Of a DNA stretch of 64,000 bases, positions 34,859 through 46,403 are shown piece after piece (positions within the stretch are counted from its first letter, which is position 1; each line of letters begins with the position of its first letter). Origin of the DNA: Paramecium sonneborni (taxonomy: Eukaryota > Ciliophora > Oligohymenophorea > Peniculida > Parameciidae); assembly GCA_905182985.1 (NCBI GenBank), contig CAJJDN010000034.1, positions 490,006 through 554,005 on the forward strand. Direction: 5' to 3'. The notes under the pieces were generated by a model. It made no database searches, was not told the DNA's origin, and worked only from the letters and a program-made list of their open reading frames with translations. A program made the position numbers and the translations under genes.

Positions 34859-36328
34859 ATGAAAATTGCTAGTAATTTTCTACGTAATGCAGATTTCTTT
34901 GGAACACCTCTTTTCCAATAAATAAATTAAAAATAACACCTTTATCGAAGTGCAATAGGTGGATTAATAACTTTGGTAATATTTACAGCAAGTTTGTCTT
35001 ACGCAATTTGGATAATATACTTATGGTAAACAAATCAATTTAGCCCAAAAATATCAAATTCTTTATATGTTTCTGATTTTACATAGATTGATTTCAACTA
35101 TGATATTTTAAAAATATATTTCTGGAAATATGATTAGAGTTTTGTAGATCCTTTTGAAGAAAAGGTACTATTACCAATAATGTAATATTCAAATTATGAT
35201 GGATCAACTAAAAGTAGTGTAATAAAAATGTCAACTGAGAGAACATCAGACGGAAATAAATATTTGATTCCTAAGTTAAACTTTGGTGAATAATATTAAA
35301 ATGAAAATGTATTTATTTCATCCGATGCTACTCTTTTATTTATAATATGTTAAGATGAATATTTAGAAGATGGAGAATAATGTGCTAGCGAAGAATAATT
35401 TGATTAATTTTTTTCATAGCCATTTAATGTAATAACTGTAGAAGTAACTTATAAATCAATAGATTCTAATAATGGTTAAACAAAGATTAGTACATAAGAA
35501 TACTATTTTTAAGTAGAATAAGCAAACTGTTATACTTTAAATATTTTTCTATAAAGCAATTTTTATGAGATTAGAGATTATTTTCTTTTTGGATAATCTA
35601 AAACTAAAGAATATATAAATGGGGCATTTATACAAACTTAAACAAATTCTTTTAATTACTGTAAATAAGCTTATGGTAATGATTCAGTTGGAGTTGTATA
35701 TATTTCTATGTAAGGCAATTAAATTAAAAGTATTTTTGAATATCCTCATGCAGGAGATTTATTAGCAAATATTGGTTCAATTGTTTCATTATTGTTTATG
35801 ATTAAATATATCATTATTTTGCTGAATTAACATTTCTTATAAGAGAATCTTATTCATTCTATTATAAGGATATATTATCCTCAATTTAAAAATATCAAAA
35901 TTTTGAGAAATTGGAAATTTAAGATATAAAAAGTTTTAATTGATGAAAAGAATGTGGATATTAATTAATTCCAAACTTTTTATTAGAAAGTAAATGAAAA
36001 AGCATAAATTAAATTGAGTTATTTAAATCTTTTATATGAAATATCTCGTATATATTTCTTATTAAGATCAATTCATTCTAGAGATGATATAAGGAAATCC
36101 CATTCAATAGGAATTAAAATTGGTTTTCTTCAATAATTAGAATGTTTATAAGATTCAAATTCCAAATCAGATTATACTTAAAGGATAGAGGGTAATTAAT
36201 TATTATTAAATGATGAAGATGTGAATATTTTATCAGTTGAAGAGAAAACTCAAATTTAATGTAGTGAGAAGATTCCTGATGAAATAAGTAACTAAAATGA
36301 TTTCTTCGATATAAATAAAATTGTTTGA
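34859..36328 (+). CDS. ciliate two-TM membrane protein, paralogue of the 8.7-kb gene
   Basis: 489 aa, intronless. Same organisation as the gene at 8752-10209: N-terminal RNADFFGTPLFQQI, first TM GGLITLVIFTASLSYAIW, a Cys-bearing loop domain (LEDGEQCASEEQFDQFF, ANCYTLN, NYCKQAYGN), second TM DLLANIGSIVSLLFMI with a further hydrophobic stretch, then a basic coiled tail (YYPQFKNIKILRNWKF) and an acidic end (LLNDEDVNILS). The two differ at many positions, so this is an ancient paralogue, unlike the artefactual copies at 8.9-11.6 kb. Function unknown; conserved loop cysteines suggest a disulfide-stabilised lumenal or extracellular domain (inference). Confidence 0.75.
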
Positions 36329-36448
36329 TAAAATCTAAGAGTTATTTTATAAGTAATATATGTAGTATATTTTTAAAATCCTTATGTTTGAGTATGAATT
36401 TTTTTAAAATATGTAAAATTAGAATTCTAGTAAAAATATTATAATAAA

Positions 36449-38185
36449 ATGAAAATAATTAAAACGGCTCTAACATTGTTATTATTTGTATTTGAAATAG
36501 GAATTGCAGAACTCTTAGCAGATGGTGAGTAAGGTAAAATATATAACTGTGCAAATATTGAATTAATTGGATTAATTGGAGGAGATCCTTTAACAATAGA
36601 TACAAGCAAAGAACGATATATAACATTTGATGGGGATGTTAGACTATCTCATAAAACACATAAATAGACTATGGATAGTTTAAAAGAAGGAAAGGATTAT
36701 TTTGGAACTAATTCTATTCATTATAGCTCCGTTTAAAATGGAATTTATATTTTTGTGATTGAGAAATCCTAAGAAAACATAATATAATCATATATTAAGA
36801 CAAGTTTAAAAAGAAGTTATAAAGTGGCATAGATACCATAGGTTTTCTATTTAAAAACAATTATAGAAGGATAGAAAAAATATGCAATTCATTAAATAAC
36901 AATGAGTGATAAAAAAGAAATGAAAAGAGAACTATTTAAAGAAGAAAAAGAAACTATGCAATCAGTAAATATATCCTATTATACAAAAGTTCACAGGTTT
37001 ATAATTTTCAAAGAAATTTGTAAATATTGTATTTGCTACATTGGAGACTGGAACTTTTTAAGATTTTACAGCTGATGAAAAATTTCTTGAAGGTGTGAAA
37101 TCAATATTAGATGAAATTTAAAATGGAAGTATTAAGAAAATGATAATCCTTAGAAAAGTGTGATGAATTCTTTTGTAAGCCACCTACTTTAGAATAATTG
37201 GGATAACTTTTAGCTGATTTACCAGCTAATAAAATTTAATGTTCTAAAAAATAATGTACTTATTCTTAAGGAGGTGAAAATAAAATATTATTTAATAAAA
37301 GTAAATATTATTTATTATTTTTATAGTTCCATTCCTTTAAACAGATAAAAATTTTAGATATTTAGATAAATCAAATAATGGAATGCTTTTGACAACAATC
37401 ACACCTAAAAATTAAAAATTTGTTTCTATAACGGCTTAATTAGCATTAAAATGTAATATACAAGATTATGATTTTCATTCATAAGGATATAGTGGAGCAT
37501 TTTAAGCTATTAAAATAGGAAATTCTAAACTTTATAGTGCTTTAATAATTGAACCAACCTCTAATGGAATTAAAAGAAAATTTAGATCCTAAACACCTGA
37601 AAGTATTTAATATTAAATAAATTATTAGTGTATGATGAGTTAAATAATATACAGAATGTTAAAACAATATATTATTTTATGATTATTACCAATAAAGGTC
37701 CATAAGAACTTTTTGATTAAATAATTTCTGTTGTTGAAAAAGCAAAGGAAATTGATTAAAAAAAATATTAATGTACACCTATTCCAAAAGATACAGATGT
37801 TACATTTATATAATTAAATTCAAAAAACTTTGAAGAAATTTATGAAGAGGGATTTTTAAATTAAGAAGAATAATAATAATAATAAGAGACGGCGAATATT
37901 CCTAAAATTGAATTACTAGAAAATTAAAATAATGGGTTATGTTTTAAAGTGTTTGATTAATGTTATTACAATGGATCTTCTATTTAAATTTGCTAAGGAA
38001 ATATTGGTGATAATGAAAAGTTATAAACTTTTAGTATTCAATCGATAAAATTATCAGAAGAAATGAGAATTACTTTTTAAACTAAAGATAAATAATAAAT
38101 AATTTTGGAGAACAATTAAGAATGTTTACAAAATGCAATAATTATTGATGAAATAAAAGTTGAATAGGTATAGAATTATGAATGA
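36449..38185 (+). CDS. secreted or lumenal protein with C-terminal Cys module
   Basis: 544 aa after four introns (36989-37013, 37129-37153, 37301-37326, 37603-37628). Signal peptide MKIIKTALTLLLFVFEIGIA. The middle has a Cys-bearing stretch (KKCDEFFCKPPTLEQ, CSKKQCTYSQGG) and an acidic Q-run (LNQEEQQQQQETAN). The end carries CFKVFDQCYYNGSSIQICQG, which lines up with CAQVWESCNYQGDSFTVCD of the protein at 28045-29375 (C-x-V-x-x-x-C-x-Y-x-G-x-S-x-x-x-C). No recognised family. The frame only holds with the four splices. One intron (36989) begins GTTC, unusual here, but alternatives break the frame. Confidence 0.62.
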
Positions 38186-38249
38186 TAAAATAATATAAGA
38201 ATATGATGTTTAATTAAATCATTTAATAAATAAATTATATTATACATAA

Positions 38250-38658
38250 ATGGCTGATTCTGGAAGAGAAAATTGGGCTGTTGATGAATTACTTAAAGCA
38301 GAAGAAGAAGCAAATGCTATAATTAAGAATGCTTAGAAAGAAAGAGAAAAGAAAATAAAGGAAGCTAAAGTTGCAGCTGATTAAGAAATTGCCGTATTCC
38401 GCAGAGAAGAAGAAACTAGATACAATTAAGAAATATTAAGAGTAAATTAAAAATTTCGACAAATAGCGTTTTGGATCAACAAAAGAAGAAGAAGAATTAG
38501 AGAGAAGAACAAAAGCTGAAATAGATAAGATTTATGCTGATTATGAAGCCAATAAGTTAGCTGTTGTTGATATGTTGATTAAAAGAGTTATTGAAGTTAA
38601 ATTAGAAGTACCTAGAGTGGTTAAAGGATAATTTGAATAACCTTAACAAATGATGTGA
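38250..38658 (+). CDS. V-type ATPase subunit G
   Basis: 127 aa, one intron (38442-38466). Stator subunit of the V1 part of the proton pump that acidifies vacuoles, contractile vacuole and other compartments. Long charged helix typical of subunit G: VDELLKAEEEANAIIKNAQ, then EREKKIKEAKVAADQEI and FRREEETRYNQE, followed after the intron by FGSTKEEEELERRTKAEI and ending in MLIKRVIEVKLEVP. Both the LLxAExxAxxxxxxA signature and the length (110-130 aa) fit the family. It forms the E/G peripheral stalk with subunit E, which is not in this window. Confidence 0.9.
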
Positions 38659-39005
38659 GATATCATGAAGATGATGAATTCATAATATAATAAAAATAAA
38701 TATGAATATTCCTTTTAATTTCATTTCTTAAACATTTATAAATTCTTAATACTATTATTATTTTTCAACTGCTAGAATAATAAATCTAGTTATCTTATAA
38801 ATTTACTTATTCAAATTAATGATTGAGGAATATATTTCAAATTTTTATTAATTATAGTTCCTATTTCCATAAACATTGAATTATAGCTTTCTTTTAAGAA
38901 ACATACACTTTATTTAATTGAATTTGTTACAAAAGAAATGGATATATATTAGAACTCAAAATTTATTTGATAAAAGGTAAAATTGAAATATTTTGTTTAT
39001 AATTT
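38659..39005. other. A/T-rich spacer
   Basis: 347 bp between same-strand genes. An ATG at 38938 opens a short frame, but the TPR gene is better started at 39006. Confidence 0.5.
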
Positions 39006-41272
39006 ATGGCATAGTCATTTACCATCTTATAAAATTCCTTTAAACATTTTGGACAGGGTCATTACAAGGAATCAATGGAGTAATATACTATTTAAGTATA
39101 GGGAATTATAGAAATTTAAACAATTAAAAGAATAATCTGATCAAAATCAATCAATGGTATAAATTAATGAAAATATCATCCTTTGTGAATATAATATAAA
39201 TAAAGATGCAAATGCTTGTATTACAAAACTTGATGAAATTATTGATGAAATTAAAAAGCCATCAGCTTAAAAAAGTAAATATTTTAGTTTATTTTATTTT
39301 ATTAGAAAAAAAATAAGAAGATGATAGTATTTTGTAATTTAATAAAGCAATAATGCTTTTTTTAAGTGGTAAAGTTAGATAGACTCATAACCTATTGAAA
39401 TAATTGAAAGATAACTACAATCTAGATATATACTTAAATATTAAGGTACATTTGCTATTAGTAGAAACCTCATTTTAATTATAAGAATATGTTTACGCAA
39501 GTGAATTGTATAAAAAACTATCATAAGAAGACACATTAAAATCTTTATAATAAAAGGTTAACAAATCAAATCAAATGGATGATTAATAATAATAATAACA
39601 ATCAACTTATACATCATTATTAATGGGTTCTGATCTACCTTATCCTGATTCACATCCTAATACATTTAGTAAAGAAGAATTCTTATTCATATTGAATTTA
39701 ATAAAATTTCGATTTTATATGCTTTCAAATTCTAAGGATTGGAAAAAATAATTGTCTAATTTAGAATAATCTTTAAAAAATTACATATTTTAATTGGATT
39801 AATAATTAGGTATTTAATAATTTTAAGTACCATAATTTTCAAATGAAATTTAACCATACTTAAAATTGCATTCATAAATGATTTTTAAATTAATGAAAGC
39901 TTAAAAATAACTTACACTAAATGATAATATTGTTAAATGTATCAAAATGATAAATCCATATTCAGAAATATAAAATTAATAAAACTTAGATTTTATTTAA
40001 AGTAAATAATATCTATATTTGGCTTAAATTTATAATAATTTAGGTTGCGTTCATGCTAAAATTGGTAAATATGCTTTAGCTGCTGTATATTTCCAAAAAG
40101 CAATCAATTAAATTAAATCAGTGTTATAATAAGTCAATCTTTATGAGAATATAATTTTGACAAATATTAAATAACGATAATTTTCAATCTATCAAAATTT
40201 AGCTGATGCTTTATTTATGGATTTAAAATATTAAAAAGCACTAATTATATATAATTAATTATTAGAACCTTGTAATTAAAGTGCTAAATTTTGGTATAAT
40301 AGAGGTGTATGTTATATATAATTATATCATGAATCTATACCTGACAAGAATGAGATTTATGAAATATAATAAGAGCATTCCTAAATAAATATTTAAGAGG
40401 AAGGAAAGAAAATAATTCTTTAAAGCAGAGAAATTTATAGTGATATTGATGAAGAAAATTAGGATTAATTCTATAAAATTGAATAAAAAAGTGAGGAAAA
40501 TAAATTTGTGTAACCAAAAGCTTAGAAAGAATTGTTAAATAATGCTATAAAGTATTTTTAAATAAAATCTATTAAAGATCTTTCCGCAATGCTATTATTT
40601 TATCTAAAAAGGAGAAAAGGGAAGAAATAATACTCTTAGATTAAGATTAATTACAAATTGCAGGTTCATAATTATTTGAATCTTCTATTGTATTTTTAAC
40701 TTATGCATTACTTTGCAGAGGAGATTGTAACTTAGCCTTACAGTAGGGTAAAGAAGCATTAGAGTATAATTTATCTGATAATAATAAATATACAATAATA
40801 CAATACATTTTGGAAGCATAGATATCAACTTCTAAAATTAAAGAAGCTAGCAACTTTTTGAATACAAATGGAGTAGCTAATTTCTTAAGTAGATTTATAA
40901 ATAGCAATTTATAATTCTAATGTAGAAATGTCATAGGTATTTAAACAACATGCTTTTCAAATTATAGTCCTAAAGCAATTAATTATTTTAATTATGCTGC
41001 ATTAAATTTGCATAATAATAATTTGACATTAGCATGGAATTCAATTTAATCATTGTTGAGTTGCTGTGAAATTAACATTAACTAATATAATCAAATTGTT
41101 CCAGTACCAATATTAAATTTATTAATATGGTATTATTTGAAATCAGGTGATATATTAAATATATTTATTTGTAGATTAGGTGTAATTAGCAGTACATTTG
41201 ATTAAGAGGAGAAGACTATTAACAGGATAAATGGGAAAAAATAAAATATCTCTGTTAAATATTACAAAATGA
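39006..41272 (+). CDS. CNOT10: TPR protein, CCR4-NOT subunit 10 (CNOT10)-like
   Basis: 719 aa with four introns (39080-39101, 39275-39305, 40552-40577, 41147-41174). N-terminal TPR helices from MAQSFTILQNSFKHFGQGHY and LQFNKAIMLFLSGKVRQTHN; a central TPR pair, YNNLGCVHAKIGKYALAAVY, carries the CNOT10 hallmark (xNNxGCxHxxxxKYxxAxxYFxKA); later FRNAIILSKKEKREE and LLCRGDCNLALQQGKEALEY match the C-terminal TPRs. CNOT10 with CNOT11 docks on the N-terminus of CNOT1 in the mRNA deadenylase complex. The start at 39006 was preferred over an upstream ATG because it joins the first TPR without a stop. The Q-run near 39590 is encoded by TAA. Function is inferred from the family. Confidence 0.75.
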
Positions 41273-42188
41273 TATAGATAGAAATAATAGTTATTTTATG
41301 TATTCTTATCTCTTTCAATAAAGAACTTTTCAGCATTTCATTAATGATTAATGAATCATTATGATATTCTAAATACAAATAAAAAATAATGTTTGCTTTT
41401 TTTTATATCTCGTTGCAAATAAGTATTAATAATTATAATTAAATCTCATTAATAAAGAAATTCTATAATATAATTTTATAAAGTTCTTTATAAAAGAATC
41501 ATGTGAATATAATCTGATTCTTTCATAAGTAAAACACAACACATAGGCATATCTTCAAGATCTAGACAGTAATTTAAAATTTCTTTAAAATAAATAATTG
41601 TTTTTAACTTATATAATTGTATTATGCTTCTAAGGCAAATATAGGAAATAAATAATTTTACTTCTTTTGCTTTATGATATATATAATAATCCTTACTAAA
41701 ATTCAGATGGAAATCCATCGATCAATAATATAGAATAATGTTATTACAGTTAAATAATAGTAAAAATCTTCATAATAAATGAACTGAATACCTTATAGGC
41801 ATTGTGTTTTTATAAGTAATATTGATGAAGAGTGTTTAAATGGTAAAAATTTTGGTATTAGATTTTTATATTGTTTTGAATCAGGGTTTGATCTGTAGAT
41901 AAAGAAAAATTTGAAGAGAAAGTATTTAAAAGAGAAGTGATCTGTATATTATGTAAGTACTGAGTTGAAAGGATTAGTAAAAAAAAAAGAAGGGTAAAAC
42001 GAAATCAAAAATTCTAAATATAGAAAACAATAATTTAAAACGTATTTGAGAGAAGAAATCTTGTATGACTAAGTTTAAATGAAAAGTTGTGATGTCATAA
42101 ACATGAAGAATAGAAGGATATTAATATAATGAGATGAGAGGATATCTTAATATTCAGGTTTAATTAAATTGATAAATATTAATAATTT
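41273..42188. other. spacer with a doubtful small minus-strand gene
   Basis: About 916 bp. On the minus strand a frame at 41488-41773 (start MKIFTIIQLQQHYSILLIDG at 41773, needing one or two introns, or an alternative start at 41718) contains DLEDMPMCCVLLMKESD and could encode a protein of about 80-90 aa. No family match and no convincing splice. The remainder is A/T-rich and featureless. Confidence 0.3.
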
Positions 42189-43679
42189 ATGAGCAAACTT
42201 GATAATCTAAAAGTAAAAAGTCTTTATATGAAATCAGAACCTCTAAATTTAGTAGCTAAAGGAAGTTAATCCTGAACACATGGATTAGGCAGCAGCAGTA
42301 AAGTTTACATCAAACCGTTTGAATGCCCTTGAGAAATTTGTTAGAGATTCCTTACATTAAGATAAAGAATACTTTGCAGGAGAGGTAATACATATATTAA
42401 GAGAATTTAGAGAAGCACACTTCAAAACATTATAGATACTCTAACTACAGAAAGCAATCGACTATAATAACATTTACAAGTGAATAGGGAATAAAAATAA
42501 TCAGTAATAATCATAAATATATCTGTTAGATTGAAGCAGAGCTAAAAATATCTCATGATGAGATAACTAAATTATAGGCAATAGTACCTTAACATGATGA
42601 AAAAGAACTTCAAAATAAGATTTAAGTTGCTAAAAAAGAAATCATGAGCATAAATAAAATGAGATAGGATGATGCTAATAGTTTGAATATTAATGATTTA
42701 AGTAAGTGAAATCTATATTTGATAGAGTAATTAAATATTAAGAATAAAGATAAAGAAAGTCCTGTTAATGAATTATGGATTTGGACTTTGGTTGTTATTT
42801 ATAAAGAACCAGCCTCAAGTTATTATTGGAACAATTTCAAAGTAAATTTATATTTAATCTATTTTAAGGAATAAGTATTTGAAAAACCTGAAGGATCTTA
42901 AGACTTTAAAGAAAGATTAGGAAGAGTGAAAGCGGTTGATATGAAAAAAGATGAATTTGAAAGAACATAAAATTTATTGAAATAAAAAGAACAAATAATA
43001 GCTTCTAATATTCTAACTCCACCAATATTAGCTTAGATCAATATCATATTTAAAATTGTGGATTTAATGATTTAAGTAGAAAAGAAATCCAAAGAGATTC
43101 ATGAAAATGAAAAGTTGTTATAAAAAGTATATTTTTAATTTATTCTAGCTTGCTCTTGATAAGTAATAAATTTAATCAGATACTAACAAGAATTAAGATA
43201 AAGCTAAAATTTTATAGGATAGAATAAACTTTTTAGATACAATTCATAAGGGCTATTAATTTATGCATGATGCTATGATCAAGAAAATACATAGCTATCA
43301 ATAAGCATAGATTTTAAATGATAAATTTACAGAACAAATAGAATCGAGCTTTAGTAATTTAGATTTCTCTAAAAGTTATAATCAAGTTTTATTTCTTAAT
43401 CTATTTTTAGTAATATGTCCCTTAAATTGTTTAAACCATATAACATGAAAATATTGATGTTTAAGAGAATTAATAATAAGAAATTAAATAGGTAGTTGTT
43501 GAAGAAGAACAATAGTAAATTTAAGAATAACAAAAGGTTATTGAAGTTAAATAAACATTGCCAGAATAATAGATAGATTTGTAAAATTAGCTTTATATTA
43601 AAATTTTAGGTAATAGTAACCACCAACAGAAATTGTACAAACAAAGACAGGAGGTTGTGAAGCTTGCAATGTCTTTTGA
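42189..43679 (+). CDS. coiled-coil protein, unknown function
   Basis: 428 aa reconstructed from nine exons (introns 42213-42237, 42385-42410, 42504-42529, 42702-42725, 42842-42868, 43127-43148, 43386-43410, 43581-43609). Predominantly charged heptad-like sequence: NRLNALEKFVRDSLHQDKEY, TLQNIIDTLTTESNRLQQHL, ELKISHDEITKLQA, a more compact middle with LWIWTLVVIYKEPASSYYW, then further helices (DKAKILQDRINFLDTIHKGY). The C-terminus is Q/E-rich and ends TKTGGCEACNVF. The Cys-x-x-Cys end could bind metal or be modified. No family recognised. Eight in-register introns argue for a real gene; the last two begin or end atypically and are less certain. Confidence 0.6.
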
Positions 43680-44370
43680 GAGAAGTGATATTCAATAATA
43701 AAATCATAATAAAATTATATAAATATCTTGATAAAATTTAAATGAAATCTATATACTTAATCAATTAGCACAGATCTTCGAAACCATGGTTCAAAACAAT
43801 TAACAAGATAAAGAAGAATTTGATTATTTTGATATTTGTATAATGAATGGAAAACATGATACAAAAAAGTCAAACAATTATATAAATAATAATTATAACA
43901 AACAGCTTAGAGATAAAATCAGAATTTCAGCTGAAGCTCAAATCACTAATTCTTAGACTAGAGAAACTATTTTAAAATAGGCTTAATTGTATTTGAAATT
44001 TATTGAGAAAAATTAAACTATCATTTAATAATAAGATTAATAAATAATTGTTACAGAGTTAAGTATTTAGAGTAGAATCAGCAGAGATGATTAAAGATAA
44101 GATCCTTTGCAGAAATGATAAAATTCTTAAGCTATTAATTATATTGATTCTCTCATTTCTAAAGTAGAGGAAAATCAACAACTATCAGAAAAAGTCCAGG
44201 AGTATTTTATCTGATCTAAGCAAGCAGCTAAAAAAGAATATTTCAATAGATTTGGAAGTAAATAAATGTATTAGATTATTTCTAATAATTACAATTAATA
44301 AGGAATCAATACAAAACTTTATTCAGCTGGAATTTAATTGTAAGATGAACAATCTCAATTTTAAAATTGA
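43680..44370 (+). pseudogene. unassigned frame with two in-frame TGA codons
   Basis: One frame, from ATG 43669 to TGA 44368-44370, is open except for TGA at 43729-43731 and 44116-44118 and one well-formed 27-nt intron (44194-44220, which itself contains an in-frame TGA). It reads EIYILNQLAQIFETMVQNNQ, then N/K/Q-rich helices, then IDSLISKVEENQQLSEK and a Tyr-rich end. The first segment resembles a coiled SNARE-type helix but without proof. It could be a decayed gene, sequence errors, or two small genes. It ends only 5 bp before the next ATG. Confidence 0.3.
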
Positions 44371-44375
44371 AATAA

Positions 44376-45995
44376 ATGATGTCTAATATTCAAAGAAATT
44401 CAAACCGTGATAATTATTAACTATATTTTATATATATGTAAATTCCTTCTTCAGAGTAAATATAAAGTCAATAACACATAGGAGTGCTTCAAGTTAAGAT
44501 CACAATATCTCAAAATGGAGAAGTTATGGTCTACTTGAAACTGATGGAGGATCATCATCTTCATTTTCATTCCAACAAAAAAAGAAAAAGCCTATCTAAA
44601 AATCAAATACTATGCATAATCTTAATCAAAAAGTCAAAACATAACCTTAAGAAAATAATGATCTAAAAAATAGTTAAAGCGAATCTAAACATAGATTCAA
44701 TCAAAGAACTTAATAAAGCATTCCAAGCAGAAGTTCTATTAATAAATAACCTCTTGATGATGATATATAATTTGACATGTTTTCTGTTAACCCAGGGTCT
44801 CATATTTTAAATTTGACCTAACAAACTATACCTATTGTTTTATAATTAAGAACAAAAACTCTAGAAGAATTGGATTAGATTGGTGTAGATCTAGTAATAT
44901 ATTCATCAATATAAGTTTTGTTTAATTGACATTAGCAATAGTATGTAAGGATAAAAAATTGAATATGTAAAATAAATTTTGCATACAATCCTTAGTAATT
45001 TGAGAGAATAGGATAGATTATGTTTGATTAGTTTCAACAACGAAGGTAAACTTTTAACAGGTTTATAAAAAGTAACATCGGAAACTCAAGAATATTTTGC
45101 ATTTGTTATTAATGATTTATAATGTATAGGAACAACTTAGTTATGGAAAGGAACTGAAGTTGCTTTTGATGTTATAAATTAAAGAAAAAACAAAAACAAT
45201 TGGGCAAGAATTTTGATTTTCTCAGATGGTTAAGATGAGATAGCACTCATAAAGATTAGAAAATAATTAGAATATAATTATGATGTTTTTACTATTGATT
45301 CATTTGGATTCAGTGATTCAAATGCTAATAAAAGATTAGAATCAATAACGAATCTAAGATTTGGAAAACACTTTATAATAACTGATGAATAATAAATATT
45401 TAAATGTTTGGAAGAAGCATTTGCCAATTTTCCATTCAATTTATGGGATGATGTAACAATAACAATCTCTACCAATTTATAAAATATTCCTTTTGAAGAT
45501 ATTTTAATTAAAGAGATACATACTGAAGGATGGATTGAATTACAACATTAACATTAATTTCAAATTACAATACCTAATTTAGAAATAGGAGAATCCTTTT
45601 TGTTTCCAATCGAATTGTTCTTTAAGAAATTTAATGACAATATAACAGATAAAGCTAAACCAATCACTTTTATTAAAGGGAAAATTGAAATGAAAAATAG
45701 CATAACAGGAAAAAGAATGATAAAGAATGTTGAACTAGATGCTATTTTCATTTATGAAAATGACTCAAATACTCTTGATTTCAATACATACTTTAATTGT
45801 AAATAATCTCCCTTAGTAATTTGGGTTTGCGATTAATAATAAATATGTAATAATAAAAATAAATAATAGAATTCCATCGAAAGTCATATTTTGAACTAAT
45901 TTGTGAAAATTTGTAGCTTAAATGGCAGTTATAATAATAAAGAATTAAATAACTTTATGATGAAGAACCTTCTTGATTTTAAATATAACAAATGA
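44376..45995 (+). CDS. von Willebrand factor A domain protein
   Basis: 523 aa, two introns (44456-44481, 44894-44915). After an S/Q-rich N-terminal segment of about 170 residues (SSSSFSFQQKKKKP and similar) comes a VWA domain: GVDLLFCLIDISNSM gives the DxSxS MIDAS motif, then IEYVKQILHTILSNL, DRLCLISFNNEG, CIGTTQLWKGTEVA and ILIFSDGQDE, all in the usual order. A beta-rich region follows (IPNLEIGESFLFPIELFF) and an N/K-rich end. This resembles the large ciliate family of cytosolic VWA proteins (copine-unlike), of unknown function; metal-dependent protein binding is the general role. The start is uncertain: 44376, 44379 or an in-frame Met at 44438. Confidence 0.75.
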
Positions 45996-46102
45996 GCATC
46001 TTTGTCTTATATTTATTAATTAAGATAAACCATTTTTTTGACTAATACATTCAAGAAAAATTTTTATTGAATATTATAATGTCTTAAAATATCAAAAATA
46101 AT

Positions 46103-46372
46103 TCAAGCTTTGATATTTTGTCCATAGAGCAAATATAGTTTACATTGATTTTTCAATCCACATTCTTCAACTGTCCAACTATTTTCAAGTTTCTTTCTCT
46201 AAAAATATAGTTATGATTTTTCAGGGTCAATTGTTTTTACATCTATTTTTTATTTCACTTCTCTAATCTTATCTTAAAGATCTACATTCAAGTAAAATCT
46301 TTCATTTTCATGATCCTCTATAATAATTTCTAAAGTCTTTGCTTTTTTTCCATTTCCACAACACATATTCAT
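46103..46372 (-). CDS. ubiquitin-like protein with N-terminal Cys pair
   Basis: 89 aa, intronless. Ubiquitin-like beta-grasp: TLEIIIEDHENERFYLNVDL, then DKIREVKQKIDV, PEKSQLYFQRKKLENSWTV and EECGLKNQCKLYLLY map on ubiquitin strands, the first helix and the hydrophobic patch region. It does not end in diglycine, so it is unlikely to be conjugated. It begins MNMCCGNGKKAK, where a Cys pair near the N-terminus followed by Lys residues suggests lipid attachment (palmitoylation), a membrane-anchored Ub fold. That is inference. It lies 31 bp downstream of the next minus-strand gene. Confidence 0.7.
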
Positions 46373-46403
46373 TTTTATAATTTAAATATATTATTATTAG
46401 ATA

